DNA from: Bacillota bacterium
GTDB lineage: Bacteria; Bacillota; Clostridia; Christensenellales; CAG-138
Assembly: GCA_023426265.1 (NCBI GenBank)
Contig: JAFABA010000121.1
Location: 1 to 53,696, forward strand
DNA length: 53,696 nucleotides
Direction of reading: 5' to 3'
A program made the position numbers and the translations under genes. The notes beneath the pieces are model-generated. The model was not told where the DNA came from. It made no database searches and saw nothing but the letters and a program-made list of their open reading frames with translations. How positions within the stretch are numbered: position 1 is the first letter of the stretch; each line of letters opens with the position of its first letter. Below are positions 16,694 through 24,609 of this stretch, piece after piece.

Positions 16694-17730
16694 CAGTTTC
16701 CGTCAACCCGCTTATTCCCACCCCCAATACGGTAGGTACGGGGAAGGCGTCTTCCGGCGCAAATTCCGCCGCGTTTTCAGCGCTGCTTTCCGCACAGCTT
16801 TCGGAACAGCTTTCCGGGCTGAGGTTTGATGGCGCTGAAGGAGGCGAAGGAATTGCCTCCGCGGAAAGTACCGCCATGCTCGCGCAGGTGCCCGCGCTTC
16901 TTTCCTCGGCGGGGGAAGAAGGGGGGGACTTAAAGAGCGCCGTCATGCTGTTTTTCATGATGATGGGCACGGGCGCTTCCGCAAGCTCCATGGGGGCGGC
17001 CATGTCCAGCCTTTCGGCGGCTCTTACAAACAGTTCCGCGGATACGCTGGAAAATATGCGCTTCGACGTATTGAACGGGCTGGTTTCGGGCGGATATGAC
17101 CGTGCCGGGCTCCAGCGCGCAAACGATATGGTGTTTGGCGGCAGTTCAAACGAGGCGGTAACGCCGTTTTCCGCCTCAAAACCCGCAAACCCAATCATTA
17201 CGAGCCAGCAGGGCAATCGAAGCGCCGGACGTTACCGCAGCGTCATCGACCAGTTTCAGGTGCCGGCAAACCCGCGCTACGCCGTCAATAAAAACGGAAA
17301 CAACGATACGTACTGCAACATATTCCTCTGGGACGTCACCAAGGCCATGGGCGCGGAAATTCCCCATTATGTCGATCCCGTCACGCAGGAAGCCCGGGCA
17401 TATCCCGATGTGAGCGGCGCGAAGGAACTCAACGCCAACGGCATATACGACTGGCTGGGAGCCAAAGGCGCCGACTACGGCTGGGTGCAGGTCACGCCGG
17501 AACAGGCGCAGCAATACGCGAACCAGGGCTTTCCCGTCGTCACGGCATGGAAAAATACGGAGGGTGGCCACGGGCATGTGCAGGTCGTTTCTCCATCCAA
17601 TGACGGGCAATACGACCCTTCCCGCGGCGTGATGATCGCCCAGGCGGGGAGGACACTCACCAATTATGCGCCCATCACCGATATCTACAGCGAAAGCCTA
17701 GGGAGCGTAGTCTATTACGCGCATGCGTAA
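16690..17730 (+). CDS. Putative cysteine-type peptidoglycan hydrolase/amidase in flagellar operon
   Basis: A 346-residue protein not assignable to a named flagellar gene. Residues 1-165 are low-complexity Ala/Ser/Gly-rich with short helices (AAFSALLSAQLSEQL) and no signal peptide. From about 185 a compact domain begins: NDTYCNIFLWDVTKAMG carries its only cysteine, and near the end GGHGHVQVVSPS supplies a histidine, the Cys...His order and spacing of CHAP or NlpC/P60-like papain-fold wall hydrolases. Its position directly after flhX (4-nt overlap) and before the SigD promoter of fliD suggests an exported hydrolase that opens peptidoglycan for the growing rod, like the muramidase domain of FlgJ in Gram-negatives. 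That role is inference. Confidence 0.6.
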   Translation: MTVSVNPLIPTPNTVGTGKASSGANSAAFSALLSAQLSEQLSGLRFDGAEGGEGIASAESTAMLAQVPALLSSAGEEGGDLKSAVMLFFMMMGTGASASSMGAAMSSLSAALTNSSADTLENMRFDVLNGLVSGGYDRAGLQRANDMVFGGSSNEAVTPFSASKPANPIITSQQGNRSAGRYRSVIDQFQVPANPRYAVNKNGNNDTYCNIFLWDVTKAMGAEIPHYVDPVTQEARAYPDVSGAKELNANGIYDWLGAKGADYGWVQVTPEQAQQYANQGFPVVTAWKNTEGGHGHVQVVSPSNDGQYDPSRGVMIAQAGRTLTNYAPITDIYSESLGSVVYYAHA

Positions 17731-17749
17731 TGCAAAAGAAAACTTTTCC

Positions 17750-17776
17750 TAAAGTCGCACGGCATTATGCCGATTA
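17750..17776 (+). promoter_or_regulatory. SigD (sigma-28) promoter of fliD operon
   Basis: TAAA (17750-17753), exactly 15 nt, then GCCGATTA (17769-17776): nearly perfect against TAAA-N15-GCCGATAT. It is 54 bp upstream of the fliD start and would transcribe fliD-fliS-fliT-like-cheW-yaaR-cheW. Confidence 0.85.
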
Positions 17777-17829
17777 AGTATGTAGCGTAAAATCGCAATT
17801 TTTAGGCCAAAGGTAAGGAGTGATACAGA

Positions 17830-19368
17830 ATGGCGACAAATGGAATCAACGCTAATTTGATCCGTTTGAATGGTCTTTCCTCGGGGCTCGATACCGAGGC
17901 GATTGTAACGAGCCTGTTGAAAATCGATCAACTGAAGGTAGATAAACAGTTCAAGCTGGCGGAAGAACTGGAGTGGAAGGGGGACGCCTACCGGGCGATT
18001 AACCTGAAGCTTAAGAGTTTTCGCGAGACATACATGACCACACAATTCCCGGCTACCAATATGTTCTCGTCCTCCGCTTACAACGCGTTCGCGGTGACGA
18101 TGGATACCCAGACCAGCGCGGTGAGCATCACGGCGGGCAGCAACGCTTCCGTGGGGCAGCTTACCATCGATAGCATTGAACGTCTTGCGACCGCGGCTAA
18201 GGTATCGAGCAGCGGGGAAATGTTCGACGCTACCAAAAACATCAACTCCACGCTGGAAGAGGCGTTTGGGAATATTGAGGATGTTTTTGTAGACGGCAAG
18301 ATTTCCTTCTCCATTAACGACAAAACGTTTACGTTTTCCAAGGACACGACCATCAGCAGCATGGTGAACAAAATCAATTCTTCGGATGCGGGCGTGACCG
18401 TGGGCTATTCCAGCTTAACGCGCAAGTTTACCATCACCAGCAAGGCCACCGGCACGGATGGCAAGATTGATATTAAAAATATCAGCGGCAAGGCCTTTGC
18501 GGAATCTGAGGAAACCGTGGGCGCATCGGCGTTTAAGATTGCCGTGGTGAACAAGACGGGAGATAATGCGAAGCTGACCATCGAAGGCGTACCGGTGGAG
18601 AGAACCTCCAATACGTTCACCATCGACGGCATCACCTATACACTGAAGGATCAATCGACCACCCCAATCAAGTTCAGCGTGGCGCGGGATGTGGACAGCG
18701 TATACAACAAGATCAAAGGCTTTATCGATGGATACAACTCTCTTATTGCAGAACTGCAGGCCAAGCTTGATGAGGAAGTCTATTCCGATTATGGACCGCT
18801 TACGGATGCGGAACGGGACGAGCTTTCCGAGACCCAGATTGCCCAGTGGGAAGAGAAGGCAAAGAGCGGCCTGCTGCGCAGCGACAGCGGAGTCCGTGCG
18901 CTGCTTCAGGATCTCAGGAGCGCGTTTTACAGCGTGGTGGAGGGAGCGGGCGGCAGCGCCGCAAGCATCGGCCTGGAGACCGGCTATATGTCGAAGACGG
19001 GCCAGATCGTGATCAACGAAGCCAAGCTCAAGAATGCGCTGGCCAACAACCCGGATCAGGTGGCGAACATATTCACCAAGGTGAACAAGGCCGAAGATGG
19101 GAGCACAAAATATAAAGAATCCGGCCTTGTGACGAGGATGTCGGGCATATTCAACTCCTATCTTACCAACAGCGTCGATACCACGTTGGAAACCAACGGA
19201 AGAGCGGTTACCGAAGCCAACAACAGGCTCGACCAGCTGGAAGATTGGCTGGCCAAGAACGAAGAAAAGTACTACGCAAGGTTCACCGCTATGGAGACGG
19301 CTTTGGCAAAGCTCAACAGCCAGACAAGCTGGATCAGCTCCCTGCTCGGATCCCAAGCTCAAGGTTAA
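17830..19368 (+). CDS. fliD: Flagellar filament cap protein FliD (HAP2)
   Basis: A 512-residue FliD. The N-terminal signature LNGLSSGLDTEAIVTSLLKI and coiled-coil FliD_N domain are followed by the variable central domain and the FliD_C coiled coil (SVYNKIKGFIDGYNSLIAEL, then NRLDQLEDWLAKNEEKYYARFTAME close to the end). It forms the cap under which flagellin folds. The start has AAGGAG nine bases upstream. It is first in the operon behind a SigD promoter, matching its class as a late flagellar gene; its chaperone FliT-like and FliS follow. Confidence 0.97.
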   Translation: MATNGINANLIRLNGLSSGLDTEAIVTSLLKIDQLKVDKQFKLAEELEWKGDAYRAINLKLKSFRETYMTTQFPATNMFSSSAYNAFAVTMDTQTSAVSITAGSNASVGQLTIDSIERLATAAKVSSSGEMFDATKNINSTLEEAFGNIEDVFVDGKISFSINDKTFTFSKDTTISSMVNKINSSDAGVTVGYSSLTRKFTITSKATGTDGKIDIKNISGKAFAESEETVGASAFKIAVVNKTGDNAKLTIEGVPVERTSNTFTIDGITYTLKDQSTTPIKFSVARDVDSVYNKIKGFIDGYNSLIAELQAKLDEEVYSDYGPLTDAERDELSETQIAQWEEKAKSGLLRSDSGVRALLQDLRSAFYSVVEGAGGSAASIGLETGYMSKTGQIVINEAKLKNALANNPDQVANIFTKVNKAEDGSTKYKESGLVTRMSGIFNSYLTNSVDTTLETNGRAVTEANNRLDQLEDWLAKNEEKYYARFTAMETALAKLNSQTSWISSLLGSQAQG

Positions 19369-19421
19369 AACATTCTGATTTTCAAAATAAGCAACGGTAT
19401 CAGGTTTTTGGGAGGAACTAT

Positions 19422-19820
19422 ATGTACGCAATGAACAATGCGTTCCAAAAGTACAAGCAGCAGGGCGTTTTAACCGCAAACCCGGTAGAATTGGTCGTCA
19501 TGCTGTATGACGGCTGCATCAAGCAAATCAAGATCGCGTGTCTCTCCATCGAAGAAAAGGATTTTGAAAAAGCGAACGACAGCCTGCAAAAGGCCCAGCG
19601 TATCCTGATGGAGCTGATCAACAGTCTGGATCTGCGCTATTCCATCGGAAACGATCTTTTCGCGCTCTATGAGTTCATGCTCAACGAACTTGCGCAGGGC
19701 AACGCGAACAAAGATATAAAGGCCCTCTCCGATATCGTGAGGCTCCTTTCGGAGCTTCGGGACTCCTGGGCCACGCTTTCGAAAAACGGCGTGGGCTCCG
19801 TTGCGCAAATGGGGGAATAA
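19422..19820 (+). CDS. fliS: Flagellin export chaperone FliS
   Basis: A 132-residue FliS: MYAMNNAFQKYKQQGVLTAN, PVELVVMLYDGCIKQI and the later helix NELAQGNANKDIKALSDI are diagnostic. It binds the flagellin C-terminus and, in many Firmicutes, FliW. GGGAGGA six bases upstream fixes the start; the frame is open further upstream inside fliD but without support. No flagellin gene is in the window. Confidence 0.95.
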   Translation: MYAMNNAFQKYKQQGVLTANPVELVVMLYDGCIKQIKIACLSIEEKDFEKANDSLQKAQRILMELINSLDLRYSIGNDLFALYEFMLNELAQGNANKDIKALSDIVRLLSELRDSWATLSKNGVGSVAQMGE

Positions 19821-19823
19821 AAA

Positions 19824-20216
19824 ATGGCCGCTTCCGATCATCCAACCGAATATGTGCAGCAGAAACAGCAGATGATTGAACGCATGCTCATACTCGCGAA
19901 AGCGCAGCTGAGCTGCTTGGAAGAGAGCCGCGAGGAAGAGCTTGCGGCGGTTTTGGATGAAAGCGAAGCGCTGCGGGCGCAGATCGACGCATTGGATGCG
20001 CGCTATGGTCTGGGTAAAAAAGTCCTTTCCGAAGAAATGAGGGAGGCGCTTGAGGAAATCAGGCGTCTGGACGAACAGTGCGCGGCATATGTGGAGGAAC
20101 GTCTGCTGTTTTACAAGGCGGAGTTGAAAAACATCCGCCAATCCAGCAAGAATATGCAGCGGTATGTCAGCCCGTACACGGTGGCGGATAGCCTGTTTAT
20201 TGATATGCGGAAATGA
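19824..20216 (+). CDS. FliT-like helical flagellar chaperone (putative)
   Basis: A 130-residue, almost entirely helical, charged protein (QQKQQMIERMLILAKAQLSC, then EELAAVLDESEALRAQIDAL) lying 3 nt after fliS and overlapping the next reading frame. Place, size and heptad-rich composition fit the FliT position (FliD chaperone) in fliD-fliS-fliT operons. Sequence identity to FliT cannot be asserted by eye; a FlgN-like export chaperone is the alternative. Confidence 0.6.
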   Translation: MAASDHPTEYVQQKQQMIERMLILAKAQLSCLEESREEELAAVLDESEALRAQIDALDARYGLGKKVLSEEMREALEEIRRLDEQCAAYVEERLLFYKAELKNIRQSSKNMQRYVSPYTVADSLFIDMRK

Positions 20217-20254
20217 CCCGCGCTTATAGCGCGAAGGATTTTGGAGGAAACGCC

Positions 20255-20746
20255 ATGTCGTTGTTGGAACGGGATTTGTTTGAAGATATGGACGATACGC
20301 AGCAAAGCCGATACCTTACGTTCGGCCTTGGCGAGGAAGTCTACGGCCTGGATATCGGCTGCGTAACCGAAATCATAGGCCTTATGCCCATTTCTCCCTT
20401 GCCCGAGATGCCGGCGTTCGTCAGGGGCGTCATCAATCTGCGCGGCAAGGTCATTCCCGTAATGGATCTCAGGCTGCGCTTTAAAATGCCGGTGATCGAA
20501 TACGGAGAGCGGGCCTGCATCGTTATCATAGACAACGGGAACCTCAATGCGGGGCTGATCGTGGAACACGTGGCCGACGTCGTTCACATAGAAGAAGCGG
20601 ATATCGTGCCGCCGCCAACATTTGACGGGCTCCCGCAGAACCGCTGCGTGAGCGGCATCGCAAAATCAGACGGCAACGTCAAACTGCTGCTGGATTGCAC
20701 CAAGCTGCTTAAGCCCGAAGAAGAGGAACTTTTATTGGACCTTTAA
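20255..20746 (+). CDS. cheW: Chemotaxis coupling protein CheW (copy 1)
   Basis: A 163-residue CheW fold: SRYLTFGLGEEVYGLDIGCV, the conserved FVRGVINLRGKVIPVMDLRL and KLLLDCTKLL near the end. It couples receptors to CheA. ATG 20255 is set by TTGGAGGA. It resembles the second CheW at 21320 in detail (DDTQQSRYLTF against EDTQQNRYLTF, both with VPPP before the last strand), so the pair arose by local duplication, now separated by yaaR. Confidence 0.95.
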   Translation: MSLLERDLFEDMDDTQQSRYLTFGLGEEVYGLDIGCVTEIIGLMPISPLPEMPAFVRGVINLRGKVIPVMDLRLRFKMPVIEYGERACIVIIDNGNLNAGLIVEHVADVVHIEEADIVPPPTFDGLPQNRCVSGIAKSDGNVKLLLDCTKLLKPEEEELLLDL

Positions 20747-20826
20747 CGCCCGGCAAACGGTTTGGCCGTTGAGGAGAACTCCCCCATAGACCTTTGACGC
20801 TTATTTATTAGGAAAGAGGATTGGCC

Positions 20827-21276
20827 GTGAGAATTAAGGAAACGTCAACGGTATTCGCGAATGCCCAGGCGGTCGGCACATCGGAAAAAAAGGTGGCGTC
20901 CGGGTTTGCGCGCGAATTCTCCCGCCAAAAGCATGACTCGGATACCGCGGAGTATGAGCAGTACCTCAAAGCGCTCAAAGGGAAGATACTCGATCAGGGC
21001 GAAATCGTCGGCAAAAAGGCGGATATCGCGGAGTTTTATAAATACCGGGCGTTGATCAGCGAGCTGCTCAACGAAACCGTCAGCAACGCGTACCTGTTCA
21101 GCAAGACCAGCCAGTTTGACCAAAGAGGCCGCCATAAGGTGTTTGCGCTCATCCGAAAAGTCAACGGCAAGCTGGACGAGCTTGCGGCGGAGATTTTAAA
21201 GAACGAGGCCGAAAATATCCGGCTTTTGAGCATTGTGGACGATATTCGGGGCCTGATTGTGGATTTGTATTATTAA
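20827..21276 (+). CDS. YaaR family protein (DUF327)
   Basis: A 149-residue helical protein matching the YaaR/DUF327 family: an N-terminal VRIKETSTVF segment, then YEQYLKALKGKILDQGEIVG and RHKVFALIRKVNGKLDELA, with a C-terminal DDIRGLIVDLYY. In Bacillus the gene is next to tmk and its role is unknown; in Clostridia it often lies with flagellar genes, as here between the two cheW genes. GTG 20827 is chosen, because AAAGAGG lies 7 nt before it; the TTG at 20821 is too close. Confidence 0.85.
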   Translation: MRIKETSTVFANAQAVGTSEKKVASGFAREFSRQKHDSDTAEYEQYLKALKGKILDQGEIVGKKADIAEFYKYRALISELLNETVSNAYLFSKTSQFDQRGRHKVFALIRKVNGKLDELAAEILKNEAENIRLLSIVDDIRGLIVDLYY

Positions 21277-21319
21277 GACATAGTATGTGGTGAGCTTAAT
21301 AGCGAAAGGGGAACGGTCC

Positions 21320-21781
21320 ATGGCCTTTATGCAGAACAACGCGGTGGCGGAAGCGGAAGATACGCAGCAAAACCGGTACTTAACCTTTCTGTTGGGGGAG
21401 GAAGTATACGGCATTGCCATAGGCAACGTGATAGAAATCATCGGTGTACTGCCTGTAACGCCGCTGCCCGGCGCGCCGGATTATCTCAAAGGCATTATGA
21501 ATTTGCGGGGAAAGATTGTCCCCGTTATCGACGTGCGGTTAAAGTTCAAAAAACCCGCCGTAGAATATACCGAACGCACCTGCATTGTGGTGGTGGAAGT
21601 GCAGGAGATGACCGTAGGGCTTCTGATTGATGAAGTTTCCGAAGTGCTCACGATAGACGCGCAGGACGTCGTGCCTCCGCCTTCCATGAAGGACGTGCAC
21701 TCCAAATACATCAGCGGCATCAGCAGGACGGATGAAAAGGTGAAGATGCTGCTCGACTGCGCCGCTTTGCTTTACGAGTAA
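21320..21781 (+). CDS. cheW: Chemotaxis coupling protein CheW (copy 2)
   Basis: A 153-residue CheW: NRYLTFLLGEEVYGIAIGNV, LKGIMNLRGKIVPVIDVRLK and KMLLDCAALL. Same role as copy 1, of which it is a close paralogue. ATG 21320 follows AAAGGGGA. It is the last gene before a strong terminator that closes the fliD transcript. Confidence 0.95.
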   Translation: MAFMQNNAVAEAEDTQQNRYLTFLLGEEVYGIAIGNVIEIIGVLPVTPLPGAPDYLKGIMNLRGKIVPVIDVRLKFKKPAVEYTERTCIVVVEVQEMTVGLLIDEVSEVLTIDAQDVVPPPSMKDVHSKYISGISRTDEKVKMLLDCAALLYE

Positions 21782-21806
21782 AACAGTTTTAACAAGGATA
21801 ATTCGA

Positions 21807-21835
21807 GGCGTGCCCGTTTTTCGGGCACGCCTTTT
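21807..21835 (+). terminator. Intrinsic terminator after cheW copy 2
   Basis: GGCGTGCCCG (21807-21816), T5 loop, CGGGCACGCC (21822-21831), then TTTT. Perfect 10-bp stem. Confidence 0.85.
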
Positions 21836-21850
21836 GCCTGTGAAGTCATG

Positions 21851-21877
21851 TTATGTTTCCAAGAAAAATGACGATAT
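21851..21877 (+). promoter_or_regulatory. Sigma-D-like promoter of cheR-cheB
   Basis: TTAT (21851-21854), 15 nt, GACGATAT (21870-21877). The -35 is poor but the word AAATGACGATATATA (21866-21880) is identical to that before cheC, and the spacers also agree at 10 of 15 positions. Confidence 0.5.
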
Positions 21878-21932
21878 ATACAAGTAAGCCCTGACTGTCT
21901 TTTTAAAGAAAGCCACAACAAAGGACGTTTTT

Positions 21933-22772
21933 ATGGAAAGTTACGTACAAAATCGCGATCTTATCAAGCTGAGCGATCAGGAGTTTCTGACGCTTACGGA
22001 GTATTTAAAGCGGGATTACGGCATCAATCTCACAAAAAAACGCACCCTCATCGAAGGGCGCATGAACCAATACCTGACGAAAAACGGTTACCATAGCTAT
22101 TCGGCCTACTTTAAGGTGCTATTTCAGGATACGACCGGCACGGAAATCACCAACGTCATCAACGCCCTTACCACCAACTATTCTTACTTCATGCGGGAAT
22201 GGGCGCATTTCGATTTTTACAGGCAGACCGTACTGCCGGGATTAAAAGAGAACGTGGGGGATCACGACATCCGCGTCTGGAGCGCGGGCTGCTCCACCGG
22301 GCAGGAGCCGTATACCCTCGCCATGCTCAACGACGAGTTTTTTGGCGCGGAAGGCGCCATGTGGGACAAGCGGATTTTAGCGACGGACATCTCCCAGAAG
22401 GTGCTCGACGCGGCCCAACAGGGCATATACAGCGCGGAGGATGCGGGCAATATCCCCGGCCACTGGCGTATACGGTATTTTGAGCCCAAAGCCGACGGTA
22501 AACTCATGGTAAAGCAGGAATTGAGAAAAGAAGTCATATTCCGCAAATTCAACCTCATGGAGCAGACGTTTCCCTTCAAGAAAAAGTTCCATGTGATATT
22601 CTGCCGCAACGTTATGATTTATTTTGACGCGAAAACAAAGGTGGAGCTGGTGAACCGCTTCTGTAACGCGTTGTGCGACGGAGGCTACCTGATTGTAGGC
22701 CATTCGGAATCGGTGGACAGGGCCTCGACGGGTCTTCATTATGTGATGCCCTCAGTCTACAGGAAGGGCTAA
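21933..22772 (+). CDS. cheR: Chemotaxis protein methyltransferase CheR
   Basis: A 279-residue CheR: an N-terminal helical domain (KRDYGINLTKKRTLIEGRMN), the SAM motif VWSAGCSTGQEPYTLAM, ILATDISQKVLDAAQQGIY, the FCRNVMIYFD motif of the core and the C-terminal GGYLIVGHSES. It methylates receptor glutamates. It is followed at 5 nt by cheB, giving the methylation/demethylation pair in one transcript. Confidence 0.97.
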   Translation: MESYVQNRDLIKLSDQEFLTLTEYLKRDYGINLTKKRTLIEGRMNQYLTKNGYHSYSAYFKVLFQDTTGTEITNVINALTTNYSYFMREWAHFDFYRQTVLPGLKENVGDHDIRVWSAGCSTGQEPYTLAMLNDEFFGAEGAMWDKRILATDISQKVLDAAQQGIYSAEDAGNIPGHWRIRYFEPKADGKLMVKQELRKEVIFRKFNLMEQTFPFKKKFHVIFCRNVMIYFDAKTKVELVNRFCNALCDGGYLIVGHSESVDRASTGLHYVMPSVYRKG

Positions 22773-22777
22773 AGAGT

Positions 22778-23827
22778 ATGGCATTGAAGAAAACGCGCGT
22801 CCTGATCGTGGACGATTCTCTTTTCATGCGCCAGTTTATCAGCACCAGTATTTCCAAAGACGCTGGGATAGAGGTGGTGGGGGAGGCAGCCAACCCGTTT
22901 GAGGCCAGGGACAAGATACTCGAGCTAAAGCCCGACGTCATGACGCTGGACGTGGATATGCCCAAGATGAACGGCCTGGAATTTTTGAAAAAGCTGATGC
23001 CGCAGTATCCGCTGCCGGTGCTTGTGGTCAGCTCCACGCCAACCATGGTGTTGGACGCCATGCAGGCTGGCGCTGTGGATTTTGTAGCAAAACCCGTCAC
23101 CATGGATGAGGGGGACCGCAACGCGTTTATTTCCGAGCTTGTCATCAAGATCAAGATCGCTTCCATTTCCAAGGTGGGCCAGTTCAAGCGCAAAAAGAAC
23201 CTTGCGGCGCTTACGGAAAGGTCGAGCGGGACAGCCGTGAACGAAAGCCTGCTGGTAGCCATCGGCGCTTCCACCGGCGGTACGGAGGCCACGGCGACCA
23301 TATTGAACAGCCTCAAAAGCTTCTCGGCGGGCATCGTGGTGGTGCAGCATATGCCGCCTGTGTTTACCAGAATGTATGCGGAAAGGTTGAACAATACCTG
23401 CGCGCTGGAGGTAAAGGAGGCCGAGGACGGGGATGTTGTGCTGCCGGGCCGTGTGCTTATCGCCCCGGGCGATTTCCAGATGGAAGTGGAGCGGTCCGCA
23501 AAAGGGTACCGCATAAAGAGCTATAAGGGCGAAAAGGTCAGCGGGCATTGCCCTTCGGTGGACGTGCTCTTTGAGTCGGTGGCCAAAGCGGCGGGAGCGA
23601 ACGCGCTCGGCATAATCCTCACCGGCATGGGAAGCGACGGCGCAAAAGGACTCTTGAGCATGCGCAAAAGAGGCGCGTTTACCATCGGGCAGAACAAGGA
23701 AACCTGCGTGGTTTACGGCATGCCGATGGTAGCGAACAACGTCGGCGCCGTACAGGAGGAACTGCCCCTTTCGGAGATTTCCTCCCGTATGTGCCGCTGG
23801 CATGACGAGATGACAGGTGGAAAATAA
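22778..23827 (+). CDS. cheB: Chemotaxis methylesterase/deamidase CheB
   Basis: A 349-residue two-domain protein. The receiver domain has Asp11-Asp12-type acidic residues (VDDSLFMR) and phospho-acceptor Asp58; the effector domain has the catalytic triad Ser165 (GASTGG), His191 (VVQHMPP) and Asp287 (GMGSDG). It removes methyl groups from receptors when phosphorylated by CheA. The ATG at 22778 follows AAAGAGT and sits right after the cheR stop; longer starts would overlap cheR. Confidence 0.97.
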   Translation: MALKKTRVLIVDDSLFMRQFISTSISKDAGIEVVGEAANPFEARDKILELKPDVMTLDVDMPKMNGLEFLKKLMPQYPLPVLVVSSTPTMVLDAMQAGAVDFVAKPVTMDEGDRNAFISELVIKIKIASISKVGQFKRKKNLAALTERSSGTAVNESLLVAIGASTGGTEATATILNSLKSFSAGIVVVQHMPPVFTRMYAERLNNTCALEVKEAEDGDVVLPGRVLIAPGDFQMEVERSAKGYRIKSYKGEKVSGHCPSVDVLFESVAKAAGANALGIILTGMGSDGAKGLLSMRKRGAFTIGQNKETCVVYGMPMVANNVGAVQEELPLSEISSRMCRWHDEMTGGK

Positions 23828-23951
23828 ACCCTACTTTGTTTTGGCTGTAAATTCAAGCTCTGGAACCGGTACAGATACATGCGTTTTGTGGAAATATTCG
23901 ACGAAATGTACGTGTTTTAGCTCAGAAGCGCGTAAAAATATGAACAAATTG

Positions 23952-23981
23952 TTGAATGCGCGCGATTTGTTATGCTATACT
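23952..23981 (+). promoter_or_regulatory. Putative sigma-A promoter before the lytic transglycosylase
   Basis: TTGAAT (23952-23957), 18-bp spacer, TATACT (23976-23981). It is placed to transcribe the slt-flgB-flgC-fliE-fliO-P-Q-R-flhB-A-F-G-sigD series. The remainder of the 180-bp gap after cheB shows nothing else. Confidence 0.5.
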
Positions 23982-24007
23982 CATTATGTATAAGAAGGGT
24001 TTGCTGT

Positions 24008-24607
24008 ATGGAAACGGTTAAGGATATATATTTAGCCAAATTGCAGCAGGTGCAATCCGCTCTCAATGCCAGCGCGGCAAAGGCGGGTTTTACCGCTCCA
24101 CGTTTTTCCAGCCTGCTTGCGGGCACGCTGGCCGCGCAGACCCAAATCCAGGCGCAAATACAGCCTGCGGCTGTGCAGAGCGCTTCCTCCTACGATGGGC
24201 TCATCAAGAGCGCGGCGCAGGAGAACGGGCTGGATGAAGCCCTGATCAAAGCCGTCATACAGGCGGAATCAAGCTATCGCACGGACGCGGTGTCTTCCGC
24301 CGGCGCGGAAGGGCTCATGCAGTTGATGCCGGGAACGGCGGCGTCGCTGGGCGTAACAAACTCCTTTGACCCCGCGCAGAATATCAGCGGCGGGAGCAAG
24401 TACTTAAAAAACCTGATCGACCGGTTTGGAGATCTGCGCCTTGCTTTGGCGGCCTACAATACGGGCCCAAGCCGGATATCGGGGCTGAACATCGCCGATC
24501 CGGACGACGCCTCCGAATACGCAAAAATTAACGAGCGCGTACGGGGTTATGTTTCCAAGGTACTATCCAACTACGAGGCGTATCGTTCCCAGGAAGGAGT
24601 GGTTTGA
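24008..24607 (+). CDS. Lytic transglycosylase (SLT domain), flagellum-associated
   Basis: A 199-residue protein. The Gln/Ala-rich N-terminal 65 residues have no signal peptide; a C-terminal SLT goose-lysozyme-like domain follows. The catalytic Glu is in AVIQAESSYRTDAVSS, followed by GAEGLMQLMPGTAASLG and LALAAYNTGPSRI, all diagnostic. It cleaves the MurNAc-GlcNAc bond with 1,6-anhydro formation. It overlaps flgB slightly and leads the rod operon, so local wall opening for the rod is the likely role. Lacking a Sec signal, it may leave by the flagellar export gate; its N-terminal RFSSLLAGTL resembles AFTDILSNAM of FliE. ATG 24008 has AGAAGGG 8 nt upstream. Confidence 0.88.
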   Translation: METVKDIYLAKLQQVQSALNASAAKAGFTAPRFSSLLAGTLAAQTQIQAQIQPAAVQSASSYDGLIKSAAQENGLDEALIKAVIQAESSYRTDAVSSAGAEGLMQLMPGTAASLGVTNSFDPAQNISGGSKYLKNLIDRFGDLRLALAAYNTGPSRISGLNIADPDDASEYAKINERVRGYVSKVLSNYEAYRSQEGVV

Positions 24608-24609
24608 GC

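Noticed and set aside
20255..21781. Two cheW copies considered as cheW plus cheV
   Set aside because: Neither has a receiver domain; both are single-domain CheW proteins.
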